Shown here: one piece after another, positions 16,386 through 25,819 of the stretch
How positions within the stretch are numbered: position 1 is the first letter of the stretch
Layout of the letters: the number at the start of each line of letters is the position of its first letter
NCBI GenBank assembly: GCA_963663265.2
Contig: CAXXXM010000002.1
Span: forward strand, 1,302,001 to 1,366,000
From: JAEXOD01 sp963663265
Lineage (GTDB): Bacteria > Bacteroidota > Ignavibacteria > Ignavibacteriales > Melioribacteraceae
Length of the DNA stretch: 64,000 bases
Direction of reading: 5' to 3'
Notes under the pieces: model-generated
The model's database searches: none
What the model saw: the letters and a program-made list of their open reading frames with translations, nothing else
Told to the model about the DNA's origin: nothing
Program-made: the position numbers and the translations under genes

Positions 16386-19300
16386 CTATTTTTCTAATAT
16401 CATTTTTTTTGCCTGCCTAAAATTACCCGCTTGTAATCTATAAATATAAACCCCGCTTGCAAGATTTGAACCATTAAAATTGACGCTGTGATAACCGGCA
16501 GTTAAATCATTATTAATTATAGTGGAGACTTTTTGTCCTAATAAATTATAGATTTCCAACATCACTTTTCCGGTTATCGGGATAGCAAAATTTATTGTAG
16601 TTGAAGGATTAAATGGATTTGGATAATTTTGCTCAATAGAGTATTTTTTTGGTAATCTGTCATCTCCATTTATTTCGATTGATACTATTTGCGAATATTT
16701 ATAACCTCCATCAGTATCAATTTGCTTTAATCGATATTGAATTTTTCCACTTGTTGAACCCAAATCGCGAAACGAGTATGATTTAGGCGAATTGCTATTC
16801 CCGCTTCCTTCAACAAAACCGATTTTTTTCCAATCACTATCAACTATTTTTCTTTCAACTTCAAATCCGTAATTATTTATCTCTGTTACTGTAACCCAAC
16901 TTAATTCTATCCCATTTTTGCTATTAAAAGCTGCAAAAGTATTGAGTTCAACCGGTAATGCATTATTTTCGTCAGTAAAAGCAGCAACATAAAAAAAGGC
17001 TTTTTGACCACACGATATAAAATTTCCACCTATCAGCATTCTATTTCGTTTTTCATCAAGGGTAAAAGTTTTTACTATATTATCCACCCCATTATTTACA
17101 CCATCCATTAATGGGAGCCATTCTACTCCATTCCATTTAGCCAAGTTATTTGCGGGGGTCTCATCTCCAAGTTCAGTAAAACTACCTCCTACATAAACAT
17201 CATTTCCACATACTAAAAGAGATTGAACACCCCCACCAACACCAGATCCCAGCGTCGTCCAAGTGCTTTCCATAATATTCCATTTCGCAATTTTCTTTGT
17301 AGGAAAAAGAGGTGCCCCGCTTCCAATATTATTAAAATCTCCCCCTACATATAAATCATTTCCATTTACAGCTAAAGCTACTACGTTCCCATCAACACCT
17401 ATATAAGTAGTACCTTCTTCCGGTGTCCATTCTAAACTTTCCCATGTTCCATTCCCCTCAGAAGTTTGTGACCACTTAGCTATTTTATTAACAACAACTG
17501 TTCCTGTACTATTATAAGCACTAACAAAACTTCCACCGGCAAATAAAGCACTTTCACTTGCAACCAAAACATTAACTGCCCCTGACAAACCATTTCCGGT
17601 TGATGATGCAGTTGTTCCTCCTAAAGTAGACCAAGTACCCTGCTCTTCACCATCCTCCATCGATTCGGGTGACCATTTTGCTACATAACGCAATTCATAA
17701 CTTGTTCCTGAATACCTTTTTGAGAAAGATCCACCAACAAATAATTCTCCATCCATTATTGTGAATGAATTGACAGAAGCACTTAATCCCTCTTTACGTA
17801 TTGGAGAGCCTTGCATTAAGCCTTGTAAGCAATACCATTTATTTTCAGAGGGAGACCATTTTGCTATATAATGTGCAGTTTTATTCCCTACTGCAGAAAC
17901 ACTTCCTCCATAATTCACTATGGTGAAAGAGCCTCCCACATATAAATTACCATTAACTTCTTTAAGTACCTTAACTGTACTATTTACCCCATTATTAGTA
18001 ACATCACCTAATCTATACCAGGCTTTGCTTACAGTATTCCATCTTGCTATTCTATTTACTGCCATATCATCACCTATTTGGGAAAAACTTCCTGCTATAT
18101 AAATATCATCAGCAATTACCGCAATAGAATATACGAGGTTATTTGTTCCCAAATTTCCTGTTTCATTAAATTGCTGCCACGAATTATCATTAACCCACTT
18201 TACTATATTTTTTGCTACCGTACTACCATCACCAAGTAAGTTAAACCTTCCTCCAACATATAAAACGCCTCCACTTACAACGAGTGCGTTCACATAATCA
18301 GCAGTCTCTGCTCCAACTCCATCGCTCAAAGCTGACCAATTTGTTCCATCCCATTTCGCAATGTTTTTAGCTGATGTAGCACCATCGCCAAGAGTTGAGA
18401 ATTTTCCTCCTACATATAAGTTAGTCCCATTAATAACAAGAGCATACACAACATTGTCCCCTGTTCCAATTCCATCGCCTAAAGCTGACCAATTTGTTCC
18501 ATCCCATTTCGCAATGTTTTTAGCTGATGTAGTGCCATCACCAAGAGCTAAGAAACTTCCACCTACATATAAGTTGGTATCATCAATAGCAAGTGCCATT
18601 ATGGATCCGGATACACCTATTATTCCACCATTCCCAACTAAAGCCGACCAATTTGTTCCATCCCACTTGGCAATACGATTTACTACTGTTGAATAATCGG
18701 CAAGTTTGGTAAAATTACCAGCCACATATAAATCGGTATTACTTGCTTTTAATGCATAGACAGCAATACCTTCAATTCCATAATATTGCGTACTACCAAC
18801 TCTTAACCCCGACCAATTTGTTCCATCCCATTTTGCTATTCTATTTACTGTTATTTTAGGAGAGGGTGTGTCAGCCGAATAATTTGCAAACGCAAAGTCG
18901 CCTCCCACATATAACTCTCCTTTAAATACCGCCATAGTTCTTACGGAAGAACTCAAACCATTTCCTGTGGTTCCTGAATTTCCAAGTGGAGACCATTCCG
19001 AACCATCCCATTTAGCAATACGATTGGCAGCTCTACCATCACCCAATGTTTGAAAAGAACCTCCAGCATATAGGTCGGTTCCTATCATGGCAATGGCATT
19101 GACCCCACCACCAAGTCCACTCCCCAACGCTGCCCAAACTCCTCCACCAGGTGTAGGAGACCATTTAACTATACTTTTCGCACTTATATCGCCGGCAGTA
19201 GTAAAACTTCCTCCAAAATAAATATTATCATCAACAATTAATATTGTTTGTATATTTCCATTCATTCCATTCCTGCCTTCACCTAAGCCACTCCAAGAAA

Positions 19301-19499
19301 CGTTAGTTCCACTTTTACTTTCTTTTACTAATTTCGGTTTATTATTTTCACCATACTGTAATACATAACCATCAACATTATACGAACCATCAATACCTGT
19401 CTTAATTGTACCATCTTCATTTAAAATTGCATCAATACTTTCAGTTTGTGCAAAATTAGACATACATACTAAAAAAAACAGGAACAACAACTTTTTCAT
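16386..19499 (-). CDS. Secreted Rax2-like repeat protein with T9SS sorting tail, 1037 aa
   Basis: Paralogue of the 960-residue protein: the same signal peptide style (MKKLLFLFFLVCMSNFAQTES), the same opening LNEDGTIKTGIDGSYNVDGY, repeats with GGSF...A..IAKWDGTNWSALG, the same PVELNTF linker and the same tail QNYPNPFNPSTTINFAIP. Repeats are more diverged in sequence and length than in the neighbour, so this copy is older or less homogenised. TATGGAGGAAAG precedes the ATG. The two genes lie in the same orientation, 2 kb apart, with the sugar transferase between them. Predicted to be surface-exposed or released; ligand unknown. Confidence 0.85.
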   Translation of the reverse strand: MKKLLFLFFLVCMSNFAQTESIDAILNEDGTIKTGIDGSYNVDGYVLQYGENNKPKLVKESKSGTNVSWSGLGEGRNGMNGNIQTILIVDDNIYFGGSFTTAGDISAKSIVKWSPTPGGGVWAALGSGLGGGVNAIAMIGTDLYAGGSFQTLGDGRAANRIAKWDGSEWSPLGNSGTTGNGLSSSVRTMAVFKGELYVGGDFAFANYSADTPSPKITVNRIAKWDGTNWSGLRVGSTQYYGIEGIAVYALKASNTDLYVAGNFTKLADYSTVVNRIAKWDGTNWSALVGNGGIIGVSGSIMALAIDDTNLYVGGSFLALGDGTTSAKNIAKWDGTNWSALGDGIGTGDNVVYALVINGTNLYVGGKFSTLGDGATSAKNIAKWDGTNWSALSDGVGAETADYVNALVVSGGVLYVGGRFNLLGDGSTVAKNIVKWVNDNSWQQFNETGNLGTNNLVYSIAVIADDIYIAGSFSQIGDDMAVNRIARWNTVSKAWYRLGDVTNNGVNSTVKVLKEVNGNLYVGGSFTIVNYGGSVSAVGNKTAHYIAKWSPSENKWYCLQGLMQGSPIRKEGLSASVNSFTIMDGELFVGGSFSKRYSGTSYELRYVAKWSPESMEDGEEQGTWSTLGGTTASSTGNGLSGAVNVLVASESALFAGGSFVSAYNSTGTVVVNKIAKWSQTSEGNGTWESLEWTPEEGTTYIGVDGNVVALAVNGNDLYVGGDFNNIGSGAPLFPTKKIAKWNIMESTWTTLGSGVGGGVQSLLVCGNDVYVGGSFTELGDETPANNLAKWNGVEWLPLMDGVNNGVDNIVKTFTLDEKRNRMLIGGNFISCGQKAFFYVAAFTDENNALPVELNTFAAFNSKNGIELSWVTVTEINNYGFEVERKIVDSDWKKIGFVEGSGNSNSPKSYSFRDLGSTSGKIQYRLKQIDTDGGYKYSQIVSIEINGDDRLPKKYSIEQNYPNPFNPSTTINFAIPITGKVMLEIYNLLGQKVSTIINNDLTAGYHSVNFNGSNLASGVYIYRLQAGNFRQAKKMILEK

Positions 19500-19833
19500 C
19501 TTTCCTCCATAACATAAAATATTAAAAATTACTTAATTTTGTAAAAACCAATCTTGACACTACAATAAATTGAAAAACTTACAGCATCATAGAAAGTTTA
19601 GGTTATTTTCGGCTTTTATGCAGCGATCTTTAGGAAAGATATCTCACGAATTTCTCATAATTAGCCAACTATTTTAAATATTTGCCTTTTTTAAGTGAGA
19701 AAGCACGTTTTAATATAAACATTTTAAAAATTATCGAGGATTGTATTATTTCGACAAATCGAATGAGGCGTTTACTTACTTGGATATTTTGGATGGCTCA
19801 ATGTACTAACGTCTAATGTTCTAACGTTTTAAA
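19500..19833. other. 334-base intergenic region
   Basis: I see no gene here. It must hold the promoter and leader of the 1037-residue protein gene and the 3' region of the TPR regulator gene. There is a short imperfect repeat around TAACGTCTAATGTTCTAACG near 19808. No confident hairpin or binding site. Confidence 0.4.
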
Positions 19834-21642
19834 TTATAATGAAGCAATAAAGCTTCCTAAATTTACATTTTTTTCGAGATTCATCTTCTTTCTTATTTGT
19901 GAGCGAAGGTTATCAATTGTACCAGAACTTAAATTCAGATATTTACTTATCTCTTTAGATGAGAGATTTAATCTCAATAAATAACAGATTCTCAATTCCA
20001 AACCAGCTAAATTATTAGCGTGTTTTTTTAGATTATTAACAAATTCTGAATTAATTTGATTAAAGTGAAAATCAAAGTCCTCCCATTCTTTTTCGCTCTT
20101 AGGGTTTTTTTCCATTGAGTGAATAACTCGTTCTAATATTGGGGGAATTTCATATGAATTTGCATGGAGTTTGTTGCGGATTTCCTTGCCAATACTTCTA
20201 ATTTTATCATTTTGTTTGGCAAGCAATACTGCTTTAGCGGCAAGTTCTTTGTTTTGTGCTTCCATTTTTACACGCATCAATTCTGCATCTTGCTGTGCAA
20301 TTCTCTTAATCTTAATATTCCTATATATTAAGAGTGTTATAAAAAACACAACTACTATCGAACTAAGCATAATAATAGAATCTTTTTTTAACGCCGCCTT
20401 TTGAAGGAGCGTAATAGCATGTTCTTTTTTTTCAGTTTCATATTTTGTCTGTATTTCCAAAAACTGTCTTTGCTTTTCAGCAGAAAGCAAGCTATCATAT
20501 ATTATTTTATTGATTTCTAAATATTTAAGTGCTAACGGAAATCTTCCTGTTTTTTTATAAATATTATACAAGTTTTCAGTTAGAACAGCTTTTTCACGAG
20601 GCAGTTTCAACTTTTCAACATAACTTAAAGCTTTTAACGAATAAAATTCAGCTTTCTGAAAGTTACCTTTTTGTAAATATAAATCTCCAATGTTTATCAA
20701 GTTTGCCATAATCCCAAATGAAAGAGATAACTTTTCGCACTTTTTTAATGAAATTGTGTAAAAACTAATAGCTTTTTCATATTGTTGCTTGTTAGTTAGT
20801 ACCAAACCTAAATTTAAGGAAACTCTTGCAATATCTTCTTCTAAATTTAAATTTTTGGCAATATTTAATGCTTTCAGGTATGTTTCTTCTGCTCTATCAA
20901 GAGAATCCTGTTTTCGATAAACTATACCTAAATTAATATAATCCATTTCTAATTGTAGCGAATCTTTTAGATTTAGTGAAACATTAACTGCCTTTGTTAA
21001 ATATTTTACAGCTTCAGCAAAGAATCCATGTTCGTGATTAGCCATACCAATGTTATTATAAATAAGGGCTAACTTATCAAATTCATTATATTTTTCGAAA
21101 ATTGATGCTGCTTCAATATTTAACTTTAATACTTGAGTATAATTCCCCTTAACATTCAGTATATTAGATCTATTTACTTTAACTCTTGCTAAACCCAGAG
21201 AATCATTTAAACTTAAAAATAATTTTTCTGCTTTGTTAGTAAAATGATTCGATGAATCATATTCTGATTTACAATAGTAAATAAAACCAATTGATATATA
21301 ATACTCACCTAAAATCTCTTTGCTTTTCCTTTTTTTTGCTAAAACAATGGCTTTTTTTAATAATGTTAATGCTTTATCATGTTGTCCCGTTTTTATTAAC
21401 ATTTCGGATTGATGATGATATATTAACAGTTTTAGTTCAGGAATATAATAGGATTTTTCAAGTAATTCATCAAATTGGATAATTGCCATTGATGGGTTAG
21501 AATACTCAGTTTGAATTATTTTTTCTAACTGACTTTTTAATGCTATACTGTCAATTTCAGTTTTATTAACAACATTATCTTTTTGTTCATTTTTTGTTAC
21601 TGGTAATATTAGTAGTAAAGCATAAAGAACTATTTTGCACAT
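19834..21642 (-). CDS. TPR-transmembrane-coiled coil-HTH regulator
   Basis: 602 residues. Signal peptide or N-terminal anchor at 1-14, then roughly eight tetratricopeptide repeats (about 50-390; for example ALIYNNIGMANHEHGFFAEAVKYL), a transmembrane helix near 422-441 (LSSIVVVFFITLLIYR), a coiled coil to ~490, and a C-terminal LuxR/GerE-like helix-turn-helix (residues ~545-590, NLSSKEISKYLNLSSGTIDNLRSQIRKKM). This periplasmic-TPR to cytoplasmic-HTH layout is common in Bacteroidota as a one-component membrane regulator. The target is unknown; the adjacent secreted-protein genes are possible. A single Met start fits the signal peptide. Confidence 0.85.
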   Translation of the reverse strand: MCKIVLYALLLILPVTKNEQKDNVVNKTEIDSIALKSQLEKIIQTEYSNPSMAIIQFDELLEKSYYIPELKLLIYHHQSEMLIKTGQHDKALTLLKKAIVLAKKRKSKEILGEYYISIGFIYYCKSEYDSSNHFTNKAEKLFLSLNDSLGLARVKVNRSNILNVKGNYTQVLKLNIEAASIFEKYNEFDKLALIYNNIGMANHEHGFFAEAVKYLTKAVNVSLNLKDSLQLEMDYINLGIVYRKQDSLDRAEETYLKALNIAKNLNLEEDIARVSLNLGLVLTNKQQYEKAISFYTISLKKCEKLSLSFGIMANLINIGDLYLQKGNFQKAEFYSLKALSYVEKLKLPREKAVLTENLYNIYKKTGRFPLALKYLEINKIIYDSLLSAEKQRQFLEIQTKYETEKKEHAITLLQKAALKKDSIIMLSSIVVVFFITLLIYRNIKIKRIAQQDAELMRVKMEAQNKELAAKAVLLAKQNDKIRSIGKEIRNKLHANSYEIPPILERVIHSMEKNPKSEKEWEDFDFHFNQINSEFVNNLKKHANNLAGLELRICYLLRLNLSSKEISKYLNLSSGTIDNLRSQIRKKMNLEKNVNLGSFIASL

Positions 21643-21721
21643 AAGATTAAATAAAATTATAGAGATTATTCATAAATATATTAAAATCCCATGATAATTC
21701 AAAAGATGTAATGTTTTTTGA

Positions 21722-22450
21722 TTATATAATTTTTATTATTTCCTCATCCAGCAACCAAGTCAATTTACCATTAATTGGTTTTACATAAGCAGCGGGGAAT
21801 TTTTTCCAACCTTCTTTTTTGTGAAGTATTATATCAACAATCTCTTTTTTGTTTTTCCCGGTTGCAATGATAAAGACTTGTTTAGCATTATTAATAATAG
21901 TACCCGTAATTGTTAAGCGAGGTTGAAAAGTATTTGGTTGGAATGTGTAAGCAGTCAACAATTCAGTATTAAATAGGTTTAAGTATTTTGGGAATATTGA
22001 TGCTACATGTCCATCTTCACCAATTCCCAATATCACTAAATCAATATTGTTAATATTTTCTTCAACATTGCATACATTCCCCTTTAATAGGTTTGAGTAT
22101 TTTTCATTTTCGCCATCCTTAAAATTATCACCATTAATCATAAATACATTTTTAGCAGGTATATTTATGTTTTTTAACAAGCTGTTAAATGTCATATTAT
22201 AATTACTTTCTGATGAATTTGAAGGAACACCCCTTTCATCACCAAAGTATAAATTAATATTTTTCCAGTTGATTTTATCTGCAAAGTTTTTGCTTAAGTA
22301 TTCATTAATAGCTTTTGGAGTGTTTCCTCCGGCTAAAAAAATATTAACTTTTTTTTCTTTAGATATTTTTAATAAATAATGTCCAAACCATTCAGCGAGA
22401 GAATATTTATCAACAAAAACTTTTTTATTATAACTCACAATAAACTCCAT
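21722..22450 (-). CDS. pgl: 6-phosphogluconolactonase
   Basis: 242 residues, normal length for the DevB/SOL family. Hydrolyses 6-phosphogluconolactone from Zwf to 6-phosphogluconate. The family blocks are IFLAGGNTPKAINEYL, INLYFGDERGVPSNSSESNYNM and LVILGIGEDGHVASIFP. The start overlaps the end of zwf by 23 bases, so the two are translationally coupled. It is the last gene of a gnd-zwf-pgl operon encoding the whole oxidative pentose phosphate branch. Confidence 0.95.
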   Translation of the reverse strand: MEFIVSYNKKVFVDKYSLAEWFGHYLLKISKEKKVNIFLAGGNTPKAINEYLSKNFADKINWKNINLYFGDERGVPSNSSESNYNMTFNSLLKNINIPAKNVFMINGDNFKDGENEKYSNLLKGNVCNVEENINNIDLVILGIGEDGHVASIFPKYLNLFNTELLTAYTFQPNTFQPRLTITGTIINNAKQVFIIATGKNKKEIVDIILHKKEGWKKFPAAYVKPINGKLTWLLDEEIIKII

Positions 22451-23948
22451 CGTTGCTAAGATTTTTACAAGGATAACGCCATGTCATCCCAATTCCTTCA
22501 ATTAAATCATCTGAATTATTAGGTCCCCACGTTCCGGCTGGATAACCATATAAAGGCACAGTTTTATCATTTTTCCATGCTTCCAATATAGGAGTTAAAA
22601 ATTTCCATGCAGCAATAACTTCATCAGACCGAGCATATAATGTATTATCACCACGCATTGCATCGTACAATAAACGTTCGTAAGCCGATGGAATACGTTG
22701 ATGAGACAAATCAGCATAATGAAAATCCATATTTACATTTTGCACTTCAAAACCGGCACCGGGAGTTTTCATTCCTATTTTTAACAACACCCCTTCATCA
22801 GGTTGAATGCGTAAAACCAAAAAGTTGCAAGCCTTTCCTAAATTGCTCTGAGTAAATAAAAAATGCGGAGTTGGTTTAAAGTGAATAACAACTTCGGTAA
22901 CACGAGTGGGCAATCTTTTCCCCGTTCGAATGTAAAAAGGGACATCTCCCCACCGCCAGTTATCTATGTAAAACTTTATTGCGGCATAAGTTTCTGTAAT
23001 CGATTTTCCACTTACCCCCTCTTCTTCTCTATATCCTATTACATGTTCTCCTTTAATTGTTGAAGAGGTATATTGACCACGTATAGTATTTAATTTTACA
23101 TCTTTCGGTTTTAAAGGTCTAAATGATTGAAATACTTTTAGTATCTCATTACGAATTGCAAGGGGTTCCAAAGATGAAGGAGGCTCCATTGCAACAAGAC
23201 CAACAACCTGCAAAAGATGATTTTGAATCATATCTCGTAAAGCCCCTGATGATTCATAATATCCCCCACGTCCTTCAACTCCTAAACTTTCCGAAGAGGT
23301 TATTTCAACATGGTGAATGTAATTTCTATTCCACAAGGGTTCAAATATACCATTTGAAAATCTTGTTACTAATAAATTTTGAACAGTCTCTTTGCCAAGA
23401 TAATGATCTATTCTAAAAATTTGATTTTCGTTCCAATCCTTAATAATAATATTTTTTAATTCTTCAGCTGATTTTAAATCATAACCAAATGGTTTTTCAA
23501 TTACCAATCTTTTCCAGCCGTTTCTTTCATCATTTAATCCTTGTTTTGCTAAAGCAACCGGTATTACAGCATATAGTTCCGGCGGTGTTGATAAATAATA
23601 AACATAATTTTCTTCTATGTTATATTGTGTACTTAAACTTTTTAATTCATCTTTAAGTTTGCAATACTCATCAATGCTTTTAGTGTTCAAACTTTTATAA
23701 AACAATAAATTATTAAATTCATCAACTTTAGAAAGATCATTCGATTCATCAAACTGGTTAATAGCAGATTTCATTTTTGAACGAAAATCTTCATTAGTTA
23801 TTTCAGACCTCGAAATTCCCAACAAAGCAAATTTTTCGGGTAAAAGATTTTGTACAAACAATGAATAAATTGCAGGTATTAACTTCCTTTTTGTTAAGTC
23901 GCCTGAAGCTCCAAAAATTACAAAAATATGATTCTGTGGTTTATACAT
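22428..23948 (-). CDS. zwf: Glucose-6-phosphate 1-dehydrogenase
   Basis: 506 residues, standard length. Oxidises glucose-6-phosphate to 6-phosphogluconolactone with NAD(P)+. The nucleotide-binding start is FVIFGASGDLTKRKLIPAIYSL, the active-site signature is RIDHYLGKETVQNLL (residues ~180-194), and EKPFG precedes it. Frame and motifs are intact. It starts 7 bases after gnd. Cofactor preference cannot be read with confidence from the Rossmann loop, although TKRK is the form seen in NADP-using enzymes. Confidence 0.96.
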   Translation of the reverse strand: MYKPQNHIFVIFGASGDLTKRKLIPAIYSLFVQNLLPEKFALLGISRSEITNEDFRSKMKSAINQFDESNDLSKVDEFNNLLFYKSLNTKSIDEYCKLKDELKSLSTQYNIEENYVYYLSTPPELYAVIPVALAKQGLNDERNGWKRLVIEKPFGYDLKSAEELKNIIIKDWNENQIFRIDHYLGKETVQNLLVTRFSNGIFEPLWNRNYIHHVEITSSESLGVEGRGGYYESSGALRDMIQNHLLQVVGLVAMEPPSSLEPLAIRNEILKVFQSFRPLKPKDVKLNTIRGQYTSSTIKGEHVIGYREEEGVSGKSITETYAAIKFYIDNWRWGDVPFYIRTGKRLPTRVTEVVIHFKPTPHFLFTQSNLGKACNFLVLRIQPDEGVLLKIGMKTPGAGFEVQNVNMDFHYADLSHQRIPSAYERLLYDAMRGDNTLYARSDEVIAAWKFLTPILEAWKNDKTVPLYGYPAGTWGPNNSDDLIEGIGMTWRYPCKNLSNDGVYCEL

Positions 23949-23955
23949 ATACTTT

Positions 23956-24855
23956 TTATTCCTTTGATTTTACTGCATGTCCGCCAAACTGATTTCTTAA
24001 TGCAGCCAAAAGTTTCATAGCAAACGATTCATCTTGACGCGATTGAAAACGAGTAAATAGAGAAGAAGTAATTACATGTGCAGGCACATCAAAATCAATA
24101 GCAGTTTGAACTGTCCATCTTCCTTCGCCACTATCTTGTACATAATCTTCTAACTTTTCTAAATTCGGATCTTCCTTTAAAGCATTTACAGCAAGTTCAA
24201 GCAGCCATGAACGAACTACACTTCCATATTGCCAAGCATCTGCAATTGCCGGTAAATTAAGGTCAAATGGTGATTTTTTTAATATTTCAAATCCTTCTGC
24301 ATAAGCCTGCATCATTCCATATTCAATTCCATTATGTACCATCTTAACCATATGACCGCTTCCTGTTTGTCCACAATAAACATAACCTTTTTCGGGAGCT
24401 AAAGACTTAAAAATAGGCTCAACGCATTTAACTGCTTCTTCATTACCGCCATACATTAAACTATAACCATTTTGAAGACCCCATACGCCGCCACTTGTTC
24501 CGCAATCTATATAATTAATTCCAAATTTTTCCAAATCCTGCCCGCGTTTTACCGTATCACGCCAATACGAATTACCACCATCAATTATAATATCATTAGT
24601 GCTTAATAAATCTTTTAATAAATCAATACTATCTTCAACGGGCTTGTCCGATGGAACCATAAGCCACACAATTTTTTTATCAGGCAGATTATCCACTAAA
24701 TCTGCCAGCGAGTTTGAGGGAATTGCCCCCAACTTTGCTAACTGTTCAATTGTTTTTTCATTTCTATCATAAATAACTATTTCATGCCCAAATTGAATAA
24801 GCCTTTGCACCATATTAAAACCCATTTTACCAAGACCTACAAAGCCGATTTTCAT
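23956..24855 (-). CDS. gnd: 6-phosphogluconate dehydrogenase, decarboxylating (short GndA form)
   Basis: 299 residues. This is the short ~300-residue form (YqeC/GndA-like), not the 470-residue classical Gnd; several characterised short forms prefer NAD+. The Rossmann motif GLGKMGFNMVQRL is at the N-terminus, the substrate signature is IDGGNSYWRDT, the catalytic Lys lies in GSGHMVKMVHNGIEYGMMQAYAEG, and the final block is FTRFQSRQDESFAMKLLAALRNQFGGHAV. I chose the ATG at 24855 because GGAG lies 7 bases upstream and the family starts MKIGFVGLG; a Met ten codons earlier is less likely. First gene of the operon. Confidence 0.93.
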   Translation of the reverse strand: MKIGFVGLGKMGFNMVQRLIQFGHEIVIYDRNEKTIEQLAKLGAIPSNSLADLVDNLPDKKIVWLMVPSDKPVEDSIDLLKDLLSTNDIIIDGGNSYWRDTVKRGQDLEKFGINYIDCGTSGGVWGLQNGYSLMYGGNEEAVKCVEPIFKSLAPEKGYVYCGQTGSGHMVKMVHNGIEYGMMQAYAEGFEILKKSPFDLNLPAIADAWQYGSVVRSWLLELAVNALKEDPNLEKLEDYVQDSGEGRWTVQTAIDFDVPAHVITSSLFTRFQSRQDESFAMKLLAALRNQFGGHAVKSKE

Positions 24856-24921
24856 AACATCTCCAATATTTTCTCTTATTAACATCTTAATATAATAATA
24901 AATTCAAAAAGGTTAAAACAT

Positions 24922-25545
24922 TGTCTGAACCTGGATTATTGGGATTTATAAGATTTTTGGGGATTAAAGATTAAAAAGCTGGAGACTTGAGACCAGAAAC
25001 TTGAAACTTGGTTAATAATTGTTTGAAAGGGTATTTGGAGGATTAAAGATAAAACAACTATAATTCGCCACGTGATTATTTTTGCGTAATGATTGCGGAG
25101 CAATCACATGTCGTTAACCTTGTAATACAACAATCCCCACGACTTCGGACGAAGTCGCACCCATTAATGATAGAGACTTGAGACTGGAAACTTGAGATTT
25201 GGTTAATAATTGTCTGAATTGGGATTCTTGGGATTTATAAGATTTTTGGTATTAAAGATTCAAAAGCTGGAGACTTGAGACCAGAAACTTGAAACTTGGT
25301 TAATAATTGTTTGAAAGGGTATTTGGAGGATTAAAGATAAAACAAATATAACTTGACACGTGATTATTTTTGCGTAATGATTGCGGAGCAATCACATGTC
25401 GTTAACCTTGTAATACAACAATCCCCACGACTTCGGACGAAGTCGCACCCATTAATGATAGAGGCTTGAGACTGGAAACTTGAGATTTGGTTAATAATTG
25501 TCTGAATTGGGATTATTGGGATTGAGAATATTTTTTGGATTAATG
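24922..25545. repeat. 289-bp direct repeat in two copies plus a partial third
   Basis: Copy 1 starts at 24922 and copy 2 at 25211; a truncated third start (TGTCTGAATTGGGATTATTG) is at 25499. Offsets are 289 and 288 bases. Copies 1 and 2 are almost identical, including two hairpins: TGATTGC-GGA-GCAATCA (at ~25089 and ~25379) and CGACTTCG-GA-CGAAGTCG (at ~25140 and ~25429). A diverged, inverted relative lies at 51.47-51.64 kb, so this is a dispersed intergenic element. Confidence 0.9.
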
Positions 25546-25746
25546 ATTATACGAATCTCAAAAAAACAGAAAATGCATTATTAGATATATGAGACCCAGC
25601 GGGTCGGAATGTCAATAGCAAATCTATCCTCGCGAAATAATAAGCCCCAGCGTGGGCGACATATTCATTTAAAGTAACGAAAAACCAGCAAATTGGGTTA
25701 TGAGCAATATATAATTCTATTCCACAAAATACATAAAATTTAAAAA

Positions 25747-25773
25747 GCTGAACAACGTTTTTTGTTGTTCGGC
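25747..25773 (-). terminator. Intrinsic terminator of the first propeller gene
   Basis: On the minus strand GCCGAACAAC pairs with GTTGTTCAGC (one C/A mismatch) and is followed by TTTTTAAATTTT. It lies 47 bases past the stop codon. Confidence 0.85.
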
Positions 25774-25819
25774 ATTCAATCATTAAAAATTAAAACTTAA
25801 AAATTGAGAATTAATTGTC

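Larger units (their letters stand above)
24886..25819. other. Gene-free repeat region between gnd and the first propeller gene
   Basis: About 930 bases without a believable gene; the only longer frame (minus, 25547-25783) is shadow-like. It holds two tandem copies of a 289-base repeat (next entry), then two short palindromic modules at about 25588-25680 (GACCCAGCGGGTC and GCCCCAGCGTGGGC, each followed by a similar A/T-rich tail), and the terminator of the downstream gene. Confidence 0.7.

Noticed and set aside
24922..25545. CRISPR array
   Set aside because: Only two long, contiguous, nearly identical copies; no short repeat with unique spacers and no cas genes.
25547..25783. Minus-strand frame of 78 codons in the repeat region
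   Set aside because: Overlaps palindromic repeats and the downstream terminator; no ribosome site or motif.
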